A stretch of DNA of 64,000 nucleotides, from NCBI GenBank assembly GCA_963691655.1, contig OY829326.1, positions 146,338,998-146,402,997 on the forward strand. Direction: 5' to 3'. The position numbers were made by a program, and so were the translations under genes. The notes below the pieces were generated by a model. That model saw only the letters and a list, made by a program, of their open reading frames with translations, was not told where the DNA came from and ran no database searches. The DNA is from Toxonevra muliebris. Taxonomy: Eukaryota; Arthropoda; Insecta; Diptera; Pallopteridae. Of the stretch, positions 52,250-62,467 are shown one piece after another. Within the stretch, counting starts at the first letter, position 1, and each line of letters begins with the position of its first letter.

Positions 52250-52504
52250 ATTCATGTTGTGTGAGTTATATTTATACACGGATGGAAGGGACCTACAATT
52301 TTATGCCGAATCGGAACGGCAAAGTGAAAAGCTTTTCATAGACATTTTTTTACTCTTGGAGGTTTGCCATTGCCAGCCAAGATGTGGTGCCATGTAGAAA
52401 AATTTTTATTTTCTATTTTTGATTTTTTTGAGCGTGCCGAGATATGAACCCGGGCACCTCTGCGTAGCAGTCCAACACACTAACCACTAGGCTACAGCGA
52501 CCAC
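52250..52504 (-). mobile_element. tRNA-derived SINE copy 3 (best preserved)
   Basis: On the minus strand from 52504 the head reads GTGGTCGCTGTAGCCTAGTG and GTTAGTGTGTTGGACTGCTA, with an A box of the form TAGCCTAGTGGTTAG. The B-box region is CCGGGTTCATATCTCGG. After a T/A-rich linker, the body includes CACCACATCTTGGCTGGCAA and GCCGTTCCGATTCGGCATAA, ending ACACAACATGAATGG. Copies at 26403-26647 and 3155-3332 share this order. Pol III-type boxes at one end plus a shared body define a tRNA-derived SINE. Confidence 0.75.
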
Positions 52505-52870
52505 ATGTTCTATTCTACGGTTCAAAAAACTATTTCAGAATTTTAAGAGGATCCCTCAATCAACGACAAGTAGGGAAGTGGGCGCTCAAAATGGTACACA
52601 GACCAAAAGATCGAAGAGAGAGCAATCGATGGGAAAAAAGTCAAGAACATACGAAATGTTCAGCCAATATGGAATGCAAAGTTTGGGCGCGGTCGAACAT
52701 TACATATCCTGCACACGATTTTAATAGTTTTTACACAAAATAATTTTTTTTATTAGTCTTTATTGAATATAAACTATATCGATTCGCCCATTTCCAAACT
52801 TGACCTAAGTCTGACTATGAGGAATGTTGATATACTTATACTAAGGATGGTTAAGATTTATAATGATGGC
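52505..52870. other. non-coding stretch
   Basis: Nothing recognised. It may contain the eroded upstream part of the transposase relic that follows. Confidence 0.35.
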
Positions 52871-53115
52871 CCTTTTTTTTTGGCAAGATTTAGCACCAGC
52901 ACATTATGCCAAAGTTATACGGAAGGTGTTTAATGATCAAAATATACATTACGTGATAAAAGATATGAATCTACCAAATTTTAAACATATATGCTAGACT
53001 ACAAAGGGAAATATTTTGAAAGAACTATTAAAGCCAGTGGCAGTTAAGCAGTTCCCTTGCAAACCGTTAACATCCCAATTAGATTCAGCGTTGTCTCCGA
53101 AATCATGATAGACTC
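52871..53115 (+). pseudogene. Tc1/mariner-superfamily transposase relic
   Basis: The stretch FWQDLAPAHYAKVIRKVFND continues QNIHYVIKDMNLPNF. This matches the block 'FWPDLA.AHYA.....L....I.FV.K..NPPN' of a Tc1-related insect transposase group that carries the second catalytic Asp. Frame-shifted remnants follow (KREIFERTIKAS; SLANR..SQLDSALSPKS). It is interrupted by stops and shifts, and no ends were found. Confidence 0.5.
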
Positions 53116-54394
53116 AAATAAAGTCTAAAAAACATGAGCAGTGGCTTTCTTTATTGTAAGAAAGTAAGGATGTTTTTAAGTAAGCACTTCAACAATAATA
53201 GTTGGGACCATATATCTAGACCATGCAACCTGCTCATCGAGATATTCAGTACTATCCATTGAAAATATGAAGTGAATTTAAAAAATTCAATAATATTGTA
53301 ATACATATTCTTTCTTTTTATAAAATTAATTCAAAAACTATTAAATAATAGCATTTTTAATTGAAATGGTAAGATTTTAATTGATTTACTATATCTATTT
53401 GCAAAATAATAGTAGCGACATTTCAAATTTTTTAAATTTGAATATATAAAAGTTGAATGCTTTAATATATGTAGATACAATGGTGCCATAGTGTGCTATC
53501 AAACTTCGACATAAAAGTAAATTGGTAAAGATAATACCTGAAAAAAATCAATGTCATGGAGTTTGTGTTGCTCAATTCACAGATAATTCGATTGAAAATC
53601 TTTACAGTGGCATTAAAATGTGCGTTTTTAAAGCAGACCAACCATTTTGTAGCTGAAAGTTGGTGGCCTACAGTGATAACAGCATGACAGAATAACCCTG
53701 CTAAGACCTAGAGTAATAGCCACAAGCAGAAGAAACTAATAACTTTTACAACGAAGTTAACGGGTCCTTCAAACATCAATCCCTACAGCTATAAACACAC
53801 AAGCACAAATTTAAAATGGAAAATTTATAAATAATTTTTCTTTTGAATTTAATGTTGATATGGTGCACAGCAGGTGAAAAAAAAACGAGATCTCTTCTAG
53901 GAAAAACAAAGAATGAACTGGCATCCCTGTTGGGAATGCTGCATATGTATTTCTTTCTTATTGTTGTTGCAATATTTCTTTCACTGCTGTCGCTTGCTTC
54001 TCACTCCAATCCCTACAAGGGTGGAATGATTGAACTCACTATGTAAAACTATTTATTTCTTCAAATGCTTATGCATTTAAGTTTAAATTGCTCTACTTTT
54101 TTCATATATTTTTCTAACGGAAATGCACTTTAATTTTTCCTTTTCGGATTCTATTTATCCGTCACAACACATAAACATAATTTAACGAATGTTTGCGTAC
54201 TACTGTTTCATTTACAATATCGTTTCATTTATTTAATATATGTTTCATTTTTCTTCGAAGCGATGTATATATGTATGTGTGCGAATGTGTTTAATATTTG
54301 AGGGGTTGTTTTAATTTTCTCTTTGTAGTTGCCACATTGGAATTCGCTTTTTGGATTAGAACAGTGTTGTATAACGATAAATTGAAATATAATT
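53116..54394. other. AT-rich stretch with no gene seen
   Basis: No recognisable gene. A 67-codon frame at 53843-54046 contains a hydrophobic stretch but no family signature and no conserved context. Confidence 0.35.
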
Positions 54395-54522
54395 GGCTGT
54401 TCACACTGAAGGGTAGAGGTAGAACAAATAGGTAGTTTGAAAAAGACAGGTGAGTTTCTACCTTTTTCTTACTACCTATTTTTTCTACCTTTCCTTTTCA
54501 TGTTGCTCCCGTGTGAACAACC
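54395..54522. mobile_element. 128-bp palindromic MITE
   Basis: The left end reads GGCTGTTCACACTGAAGGGT and the right end, on the minus strand, GGTTGTTCACACGGGAGCAA. Internally AGAACAAATAGGTAG pairs with CTACCTATTTTTTCT. The TGTTCACACGGG part resembles the end at 8352 and the ends of the element at 59788-60898. Non-coding. Confidence 0.55.
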
Positions 54523-54714
54523 ACTAAGTATCACTACTGTTTTTAAGGTCATAAATCTACTGGCTTTTCAAAATAGCTTATCACTTTTTTTACATTTTCC
54601 TCTAATTATCACGTCAAAATGAGGGGGGTTACATATCTGAGCTTTGTTTAGCGATTTCAGAGAAATATTTGCCGAGTTTCAAACCCTCACATTTTAATTC
54701 TCTCTTTGACGTGT
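54523..54714. other. short spacer
   Basis: Nothing recognised between the MITE and the hAT-type element. Confidence 0.4.
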
Positions 54715-54722
54715 GTCAGGTC

Positions 54723-55644
54723 CAGGGATGCCAACTCATTTTTTCTTTCTCCCCGATAGCCCTCGAGAAATTCCCCGATTATTGATCGAAATCCCCGCAT
54801 CGATATAATTTCATATTATAACAGCGCGACACGCACTTTCCATAAAATTTTTTTACAAAAACGAAAAATTACCTAAAATTTACCGGTCCAAAACTTAACC
54901 GATTTTTACGGGACTAGTAGATTAATAGAAATGTACCTTCTGACTCCGGAATTCATTTGGCACATGGGAGATTTCACTTCAAGGGAACCCATAGTAGTTG
55001 CCACACCAAATTTGAACGAGATGGGTATCAAAGTTCGCAAAGGAGAAAACATGGGCTCTCTTTTAACTCAAATAAAAAATGGCAAAAACCTTGTTTTGAA
55101 AAAAACATATAAAATATATTTCATCTTCTTTATGATGACTGATCGTAATTTGTAAGTTAATAGATTTGTCAGCAAGAGTTATGAGTTATCAATTTGGAGG
55201 TGCTGGACTAAGGCATAGCTTTCTGAACGGCCGAAAGGGAAGCTGAATGAAGCGCTGAGCGACTGTTTTGGTCTGACTGGCATTGACCGCTATAATCGTC
55301 TATATCTACGCAAGCACTTTCAGTTTCTCTCTGAAATTTTCACAAAATACTTTCGAAATATAATACTTTCAAATTACACTCTTTTTTAAAAATCGATTTC
55401 TCCAAACCAATAAATCGCAGGGCCCACTTAAGAAAAGACGAAGATTTTAAGACCCAAAATATGAAATATTGCGTAAGTTAAACGTTTTACATTATATAAA
55501 ATTTGACAAAAAATATTCTACAGTCTTTTATGACTAAAAGCTGAACGACTTCGAATTCCCCTCAAAAACAGCTCATTCCCCGATTCCCAGCACCAAGTAA
55601 AATTCCCCGCAAATCGGGGAATTCCCCGCAAGTTGGCATCGCTG
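54723..55644. mobile_element. hAT-type non-autonomous transposon, 922 bp, perfect 8-bp target duplication
   Basis: GTCAGGTC occurs at 54715-54722 and again at 55645-55652, directly outside ends that read CAGGGATGCCAACT (left) and CAGCGATGCCAACT (right, minus strand). The 8-bp duplication and CAGNGATGCCA-type ends are hallmarks of hAT elements. CCCCGATT/AATCGGGG motifs are repeated inside both ends. A 74-codon frame at 54931-55155 has no transposase signature, so the copy depends on an enzyme supplied elsewhere. Confidence 0.85.
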
Positions 55645-55652
55645 GTCAGGTC

Positions 55653-56714
55653 ACTACCCAAGGGCCATATGAAAAGGTTGTGTGTCGACCTGAGATAGAG
55701 GAGCGCAAAGGTTACTTTAAGTCAGCTCTTCCACGGTGAAACTAGTTGCATGAGATTTTTTGACATTTTCTTTCGAAGTTTTATTAAATAATGCGATATT
55801 TTCGATCCCGCTGTCATTTCTCTCCTATTCCCTACATTATTGACAGTTGTATGAAAATAGTTTCACCGTGGAAGACCTGATTAACTCTACTAGAAATTAT
55901 TCACTTGGTCAAGGTTGCTCAAACAAACAATGTCCAGTTGTTTTTTTAAATTACAAAGAAAAAAAAATTCAAAGAGACTTCCAAACCTTCTACACATCAT
56001 ATAGTTTGTTCATCCTGGAAAAAACACGAGAATCAAATCAAGACCCACTACCTATTCGTCGATTATAAAGGCGGCGCCTTCGGGAGCACGATTATGGGCC
56101 GCAACGTCTGTTTTTTTGGTATCCTTCATTTGACTTTGTCAAATTACACTGTCCTGCTTGAAGAAACGGATGATAATGACATAATTAGCCACAATAAGCG
56201 AACAAAGCAAAACCTTTTCTAGTCGGGTGAAAATAGCCACTCATCTGCCAGTCTTAAAATTTAGCCCTGACTCGTCATCAAATAGTAATGCAAGAACAGC
56301 ACGCTTTTTGTCGTATTGGATTCTACTATATTTTCTTTTAATGCGTTTCCCAACTAATTTTCAATCACTATTTCTGTGGTCACAAGGCATAACAGCATAA
56401 GTGTGTTTTTTGAATTTTACAGGAAAGCACTTCAAAGATTCAAAGGCTAATAGTAATCAAGTTGAGTTGAGCTATTTTTCCTTTAATATCTGGAAAACCA
56501 CTGAACTGATATTCATAAAATTTTGACACAATATGAAATGTGATATGAAGATTTCAATTATGATAATAACTCGAATTCGACAAAACTCGAGTTGTGTTGT
56601 TATGGCTTGGGACCACAGATTTGTTTATTATTATGTATCTGCAAGCACTCACAGTAAAAGTGAAACTATGTTGCTTATTAGAAAATTGTTAGAAAACATT
56701 TATAAAACATTCTG
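55653..56714. other. non-coding stretch
   Basis: No gene recognised. Inverted fragments TTCCACGGTGAAACTA (55729) and TAGTTTCACCGTGGAA (55858) face each other over about 145 bp, suggesting a small inverted-repeat insertion. Confidence 0.4.
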
Positions 56715-57320
56715 TTGAAGTTTTTACAGTCCTCTTCTCTCTATTTTGTTGTTGCTTTTCCTCTGTTGAATCTCTCTACACTTATCGGCACAAACGCGAC
56801 TTTGTACACGTATATAATATATGAAAAGAAAGTTCAGTTATATGCAATCAAGCCGAGACTTCTATATCGACTCTCTCACTAAAGCTCATGGGATAAAACT
56901 GCGAGAAGTTGTCTGTCTGCTTGTTTGTATGTAGCCGAATAGCAACTGCATAACTTCATTTCTTACTGGTTTTATTAGAGTGCAACAAAAACACGATTTT
57001 TCACGTGACCGTTGTTGTTGAAGCTTTTGCACTCTTCCTCTTTCTATTTTCTAAAGCTTTTTTTCTGTTGATACTCTTTACATTTATCGGCACAAACATG
57101 ATGTAGCACACTTATGTAACACATGAAAGGAAAATTCAGCTATATGGAATTAAGCTCTCTCGCTAAAGCACATAAGATAAAACTGCAAGAAGTCGACTCT
57201 CTGCATGATTGTATGTAGCCGATCCCCATATATCCTCGTTCGCAAAACACTAACAACAGCATAACTTCGTTTCATATTAGTTTCGTATGAGTGCAACAAC
57301 AAAGCGATTTCCATTGCAAA
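56715..57320 (+). repeat. diverged tandem duplication, ~302-bp offset
   Basis: Two copies follow each other. Landmarks CTGTTGA..CTCT.TACA, TTATCGGCACAAAC, ATATGAAA.GAAA.TTCAG, GATAAAACTGC.AGAAGT and TTGTATGTAGCCGA occur at 56763-56940 and again at 57065-57220. Identity is roughly 75-80% by reading. No open reading frame is conserved between them. Confidence 0.7.
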
Positions 57321-57370
57321 ATTTTCGATTTACCCTCGCTAAAGAAGTTTCACTTCAATAATTAAATATT

Positions 57371-57660
57371 TGCATTGCAAAAACGCAACCCTGGAACTAA
57401 GCTTTGCACATGATTTAAGTGGAGAAAAATTATTAGGCACCCCTGTAACTCTGTAACTGTATTTGAAAACTATTCTCGGAAAACTCCTTTATTTTATTGA
57501 CAATAACTGTATATTCCCTTAGCTTCTTAAAGTAAAATTAGATCGAATTGTAGGTTGACATTGTATATTAGGTACCCGGGTACCTTATCAGCCTACTGAA
57601 GGTGTTTTGTTTTATCAGCCATATAACGGTTAAGAACGAGCGTTGCGTTTTCGCAATGTA
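57371..57660. mobile_element. candidate inverted-repeat element (CATTGCRAAAACGCAAC ends)
   Basis: CATTGCAAAAACGCAACC at 57373 is matched on the minus strand by CATTGCGAAAACGCAACG ending at 57641. The element would be about 290 bp and non-coding. The target duplication is unclear. Confidence 0.4.
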
Positions 57661-58085
57661 TCTCATTAGTCGCGGGGGTAAGAGAAGGGGTTTTTTTCTT
57701 GATAAGACCAAATGATCGGTGTGAAATTTCATTGATTTTGTTCCTTCTAAGTCCGGGACTTAATGGGTTAAGATCATTTTCCGAGTCAGTGACCTTAATG
57801 CTGTAAATTTAATGAATTTATATTTATTGTCAGGCTTTGCTAATCTCCACTATTTGATCATGGTTTAAAGTTTCAAGTGCAGCGAATTTTCGTATACACT
57901 CTGCAATCATGTAAAAAATTGGAGTAGTGTAACTCGATCAAATTTGATTGGATGAACTGAAAAATTTCAAGGGATGTTTTCAAAATATTATTCTTTAAGA
58001 ATGTGACATAAAATAAAAACTAGTTTTTAAAAACTTCTATGTGGATGCCCTCTTAAACATCCCTAAGTTTAAAAATGAAACGCAC
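57661..58085. other. non-coding stretch
   Basis: Nothing recognised. Confidence 0.4.
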
Positions 58086-59400
58086 TTAAGTTTTTTACAT
58101 TTTTGTGAATACGGAAAGTTTTATTGATGAATAAATTTTTGTTTTTATTTTATACTGAATTGTTTTTTTTTTTTTGTTTTTGTTTTTTTCGACATTTAGT
58201 TTTACACAAAATCTAATCATACAATGAAATTTTTGGGAACATATTTTTTTATTTTCATTTTCATATTGAATACATAATATAATGTTGCAGACATGATTTT
58301 TGGGGAATAGGTTTTTTTTATACTTTTGACAAACAGAAATCTTTTTATTTATTTTTAAATATTCTCAACTACATGTTTGTTTTATGGGTTTCTTTAGCAC
58401 TGTTACTGTAAAGCGTTTTTTTTTTTTGTTTTCGGGATGTTTATTTATTGGATTATTTTAGTAGTGCACATACAAATTTCGAGAAGCATTAGACATATGG
58501 TTTTGGTTTTTTGATTTTGCATATTTTTGTATTTTGTTTTTTTAATATAAATTTTTTTTTGTGGAACTTGTTTGTCTTTTTTATAATATTACTTTTGTTG
58601 AGTACAGTTAAACATATATTTTTTGTTTTCTTGCGGCAACTTTTTTTCATACTTTTTGTTTTACGGTTTTCAATAGTGTTAATTTTTGTATGTGTTGTTT
58701 GAAATTGTTTCTCTTTTATGATTTTGTATTTGTGATAAACAAAATTTTCTTAGTTTTTTATTTTTGCTTTAGAAACAATAATGGACGCAAAATTATTGTT
58801 TGTTTTTTTTTAGGAATTGAAACATTTATGCATAATATGGATACCTTTTTTACCTTTAATAACTATAAATGCAGTTCAAAGACATCATTATTTTTTTTTT
58901 TTTTGTTGTTTTTATTTTACATATGCTATTTTTATATTGTTTCGTTTTTTTTTTGTTTTAATAATATAACATTACTATAGAAATATTAGTTTGAGGTAGT
59001 TTTCTTTTTATTTATGTATTATTTTCTTCTTTTTTTTGCATGTGTATAAATTTTTATAAGTAAATAGTTAATTTTTGTTTGTTTAAATTTAGTTTTTGTA
59101 TTGTTTTCTTGTTTGTTTTTATTAGTTTACAAAAGTATACACACATATTTAAAATATTTATTTTCATTTTTTATTTTAATTGATTTGTATATAATTAGCT
59201 TTTTATTCTTGTTTCAAGTTTCAAGTTTTCAAATTAAATTTTTTTTTTTTTATTGATTTTTTTATTTTGGCTTTAATTTTATTGTTTTTGTTTAGTGATT
59301 TATATATTCATTACGATTTTGCAGTTTTCCTCTTGTTTTGGCTTTGACTTTTGCATATTTTCTTTTTTTAAAATGGTCGCTTACTTTTCTTTTCAACTTT
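58086..59400. repeat. 1.3-kb strongly T-rich tract
   Basis: The plus strand is dominated by T runs interrupted by single G, A or C (TTTTTTTGTTTTTGTTT type) from about 58086 to 59400. Several runs are of 8 to 14 T. Complementary A runs are almost absent, so the strand asymmetry is marked. Apparent open frames here (58511-58980) are Phe/Leu/Ile-rich low complexity. It may be the A-rich 3' UTR of a minus-strand transcript, but no coding exon adjoins it. Confidence 0.6.
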
Positions 59401-59784
59401 TCATTCATATTCGTTGTAATTTGAGTAACGGAAATTCGACGTAAAATAATAAAAAAAAAAAATTAAATTAAATGTTAAATGACAGAATATTAACTAGAAA
59501 AAATTGGAAGTTCAAGAGGGAGACTGACTTGTATATGACATTTCTGAATTTTTCGCAAAATGTATTTTTCTAGTTGTAAAATTAAAGTGATTTGAATTAG
59601 ACGAAACAAAAACATTTAGGCGGGTTACCTTTTCCCCAGCAAAATTAAGTACTCCGCACACAAAATTGGGCACTTGCTTGAAATCATTGATACTTATTTG
59701 AATTAGTCATTTCTAAAACATTTTTATTGTCTCTTGAGTTACGATCAATTACAGGATTTTCAAAATGTTTATGAACGATCACTT
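59401..59784. other. non-coding stretch
   Basis: Nothing recognised. Confidence 0.4.
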
Positions 59785-59787
59785 TAA

Positions 59788-60898
59788 GTGACTGCAAACA
59801 CGGGCGCAAGCATGAACGTCATGGGAAGGACGGTCGCACTCACATGAGTGCAACCATTACGGACTTTTTCTAATCAAAAAGGAACGGTGGAATTGGAATT
59901 TTGTCATTTTTTCTTGTGCTCATGAAGATAGGTTCTTTTCAGGGCTGTCGTTTTGAAATTTTTTTGTGAAATGAAAGTCTTAAAAAATCGAAGTGAAAAA
60001 ATGAAGTGTTTTTTGATGCGTAATAAGAAATTGACATATTTTCACAATTTATCTGGTTTAATGTGCTTAGTTTGCGAAAAAAAAACTTTTGGTGGAGCGC
60101 TACTATGTAGCAGACAAAATAAGGCTCCGACAAAACTTTTTGAATGAGGGTGCAAAATGACAGAATTCTGCGAAACTGTTGCCTTTTGGCATAAAATCAT
60201 TTAGAAATAAAATCCTCCACTCGCCTTCTAAATCGTCTACCTCTTCATTTTCAACCAAGTTCTAATAAATTATATGACAGTTCGTCATCAGTGTTGCTAC
60301 ATAGATATTTAAATAAACACAAAAGGTCTCAGAATATACTAAATGGTATCTTTTTACTTTTTATAGGGGATATAATTTCAAACAACCGATCTGGCTACAG
60401 TCGAAGAATATTACAGAGATGAGCATCTTTAGATTTTTTTTTTTTATCGATTTTAGTCTTTCATTGAAACTGGGAAACCGAAGTGTTTTTATGAAAGAGG
60501 TAGTGACGAAGTGTCAGGCTTAAAAGTGAAGTGAAAAATTGGAGTGACAGCGACAGCACTGGTTCTTTTGTTGTACTTAAAAAAAATAAAAATAAAAACA
60601 ACAATCTGTAAAGAAAATAAAATAAGATTATTAAAAAAAAATAGCAAGAAAATGAAGATTGTGTGTGCCCGAGAGGCGCATTGTTTATTTGCGTTCATGT
60701 TGCCTATTCAACTTCCAAAAAATTATGAGGGAAAGAAGCAAAATCGCAACAATATGAACATGGAACATTCATCAATGCGCCGATTTTTATTTTATTTTTG
60801 AATTTCCGGCGCATCTCTCCTATCTCCTTCTCTCTACCTATATTTCTACTTCTCTCTTTCAGACTGGCAGTCATGCTTGCGCCCGTGTGAGCAGTCAC
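59788..60898. mobile_element. 1,111-bp non-autonomous DNA transposon with TAA target duplication
   Basis: The left end GTGACTGCAAACACGGGCGC then AAGCATGA is matched on the minus strand from 60898 by GTGACTGCTCACACGGGCGC then AAGCATGA, 26 of 28 identical. TAA lies directly outside both ends (59785-59787 and 60899-60901). A 3-bp TAA/TTA duplication is typical of PIF/Harbinger. Open frames inside (59953-60147, 60544-60801) have no transposase signature. Superfamily assignment is an inference from the duplication alone. Confidence 0.75.
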
Positions 60899-60901
60899 TA
60901 A

Positions 60902-61922
60902 GGGCACATCTGTGGCAGTAGTCTAAATCCTAATAATACTTAAATTTGCGTTTATGGGAAACCACACATTCAGCTTGTCAAGCCATTGAGAACATGTGAA
61001 TTAATATCACTGTGCGACAAATTAAAGAAAGTTGAAAAATATAGGGGATTACAGTATGCCTCTTGGATAGCGAAAGTGTTCCAGAGTACTGTGGGTAACT
61101 CCTTTTTTACGCAGTCCAAAAGCTTGTCCATTTCTAAAGGTGTAATAAAAAAAACATAAAATATTTAGGCAATTTTTGCCTCTTATAGTAAAATCTTCAA
61201 TAAAATAAATTTTTAGAAACTATTAACCTATTATCTCCATCCCTTATAGGTTTTTTCTGTTTTTTCTAGAAAATTTGTGTTTTTACACCAGTAAGAGGTC
61301 GACAGAAGGTTAATAGGTTCTAAAACAATTTTGTTCATAAAATTTTACTGTAGGCTTAAAAATACTACGAGTACAAATTAAATAAGTGAGATGGGAAAAC
61401 ATTTTTTAGAGAATATTGTAGTTTTGAGAATTGAAAATTTGCTTCTTGGAGACGATGAAAATTTTTTCCGACAAAAAACGAAGACGAAAGATTTATTTCT
61501 CTTTTGATTGCTTTCTGGCAACAATGAAGCAATATTTATTTTTGAGAGGAACAAACCTTCCAAAGTTTTTCATATTCGAAATATTTTGGTCTCGTCATTT
61601 GTGTAGCCTTCGTTCTATATTCAAGTAAGTTTCCTCACACAAGATAAAGTTAAATAAATAATAAACAAAAATTTAAGTTAAGAAAATAAAATTAAACAGT
61701 TATAATCAAAATATCAGTCACGTTTCCAATAGAATTTGGTTTGGACTAGCACACAAAATAATTTTCAAAGACTTGAACTGGAATGGAAGTTCAGATTTTC
61801 AATAATCACAGCAACAATCAGACAAATATTTCAAACAATTTTTGGTCACCCTCTCTCTGCCACCCACACTCTACAAATATACAAGATAATAGCGATTCAA
61901 TAAATATTATGCGAATGAAGTT

Positions 61923-61923
<1 letters not shown>
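60902..61923. other. non-coding stretch
   Basis: No gene recognised. Frames at 61378-61628 on both strands are shadows of AT-rich sequence. Confidence 0.4.

Positions 61924-61924
<1 letters not shown>

Positions 61925-61959
<35 letters not shown>
61925..61959. repeat. (TA)n microsatellite
   Basis: About 17 uninterrupted AT dinucleotides. It inflates an open frame at 61783-62049 that encodes an Ile-Tyr run and was rejected as a gene. Confidence 0.9.
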
Positions 61960-61962
<3 letters not shown>

Positions 61963-62230
61963 CTAATATCTGACAACAAACAACTTACGGCAAAAGTTGA
62001 TAAGTCCTCCGAATTTTCTCATTACTTCACCGTATACTCTCTATTTTAGGTACACCGCATACGATTACATATGTTTAATCTTATACTTTCGTCGTATACT
62101 TTGCTCTTATGAAAGAAACTTTGGAATATCTTCTTTACCACAGTCCAAACCCAGCTAGGACTATGCTGAAGACACTAGAGAATGCAGTATTTCACTCAGT
62201 ATTAATTCAGCTCACTTAAAACTGCAAGAT

Positions 62231-62467
62231 GTTAAATTTCAGAACAAAATCAATTTATTTTTATTCTTCTTTTTCTGTTTTGTATTACTGCTCTCACCTC
62301 TCACTGTTTTCTGTCAAATTTGAAATAGATTCTAATACGACTGCAACTGCAAATGGAGTCATGCAGTCGTACAGTCGTGTAGTTGCCAAATTTTGTTGCA
62401 AGTTTGCCGCCCTCTATATGTTGATACCATAAAGAAAAAAAAAATTGATTTTGTTCTGAAATTCAAC
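62231..62467. mobile_element. 237-bp element with 26-bp terminal inverted repeats
   Basis: GTTAAATTTCAGAACAAAAT plus CAATTT at 62231 is matched on the minus strand from 62467 by GTTGAATTTCAGAACAAAAT plus CAATTT, 25 of 26 identical. The interior contains repeated GCAGTCGTACAGTCGTGTAG-type motifs and no coding sequence. A second, related piece, TCTATGTGTTTATACCATAG, follows at about 62543. Target duplication not evident. Confidence 0.65.

Noticed and set aside
53843..54046. 67-codon frame with hydrophobic segment
   Set aside because: No homology recognised, no splice or promoter signals; likely chance.
58511..58980. Two adjacent Phe-rich open frames as membrane proteins
   Set aside because: They are translations of T-rich low-complexity DNA. 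The apparent hydrophobicity is a consequence of TTT codons.
61783..62049. 88-codon frame containing an Ile-Tyr repeat
   Set aside because: The frame is carried by the (TA)n microsatellite.
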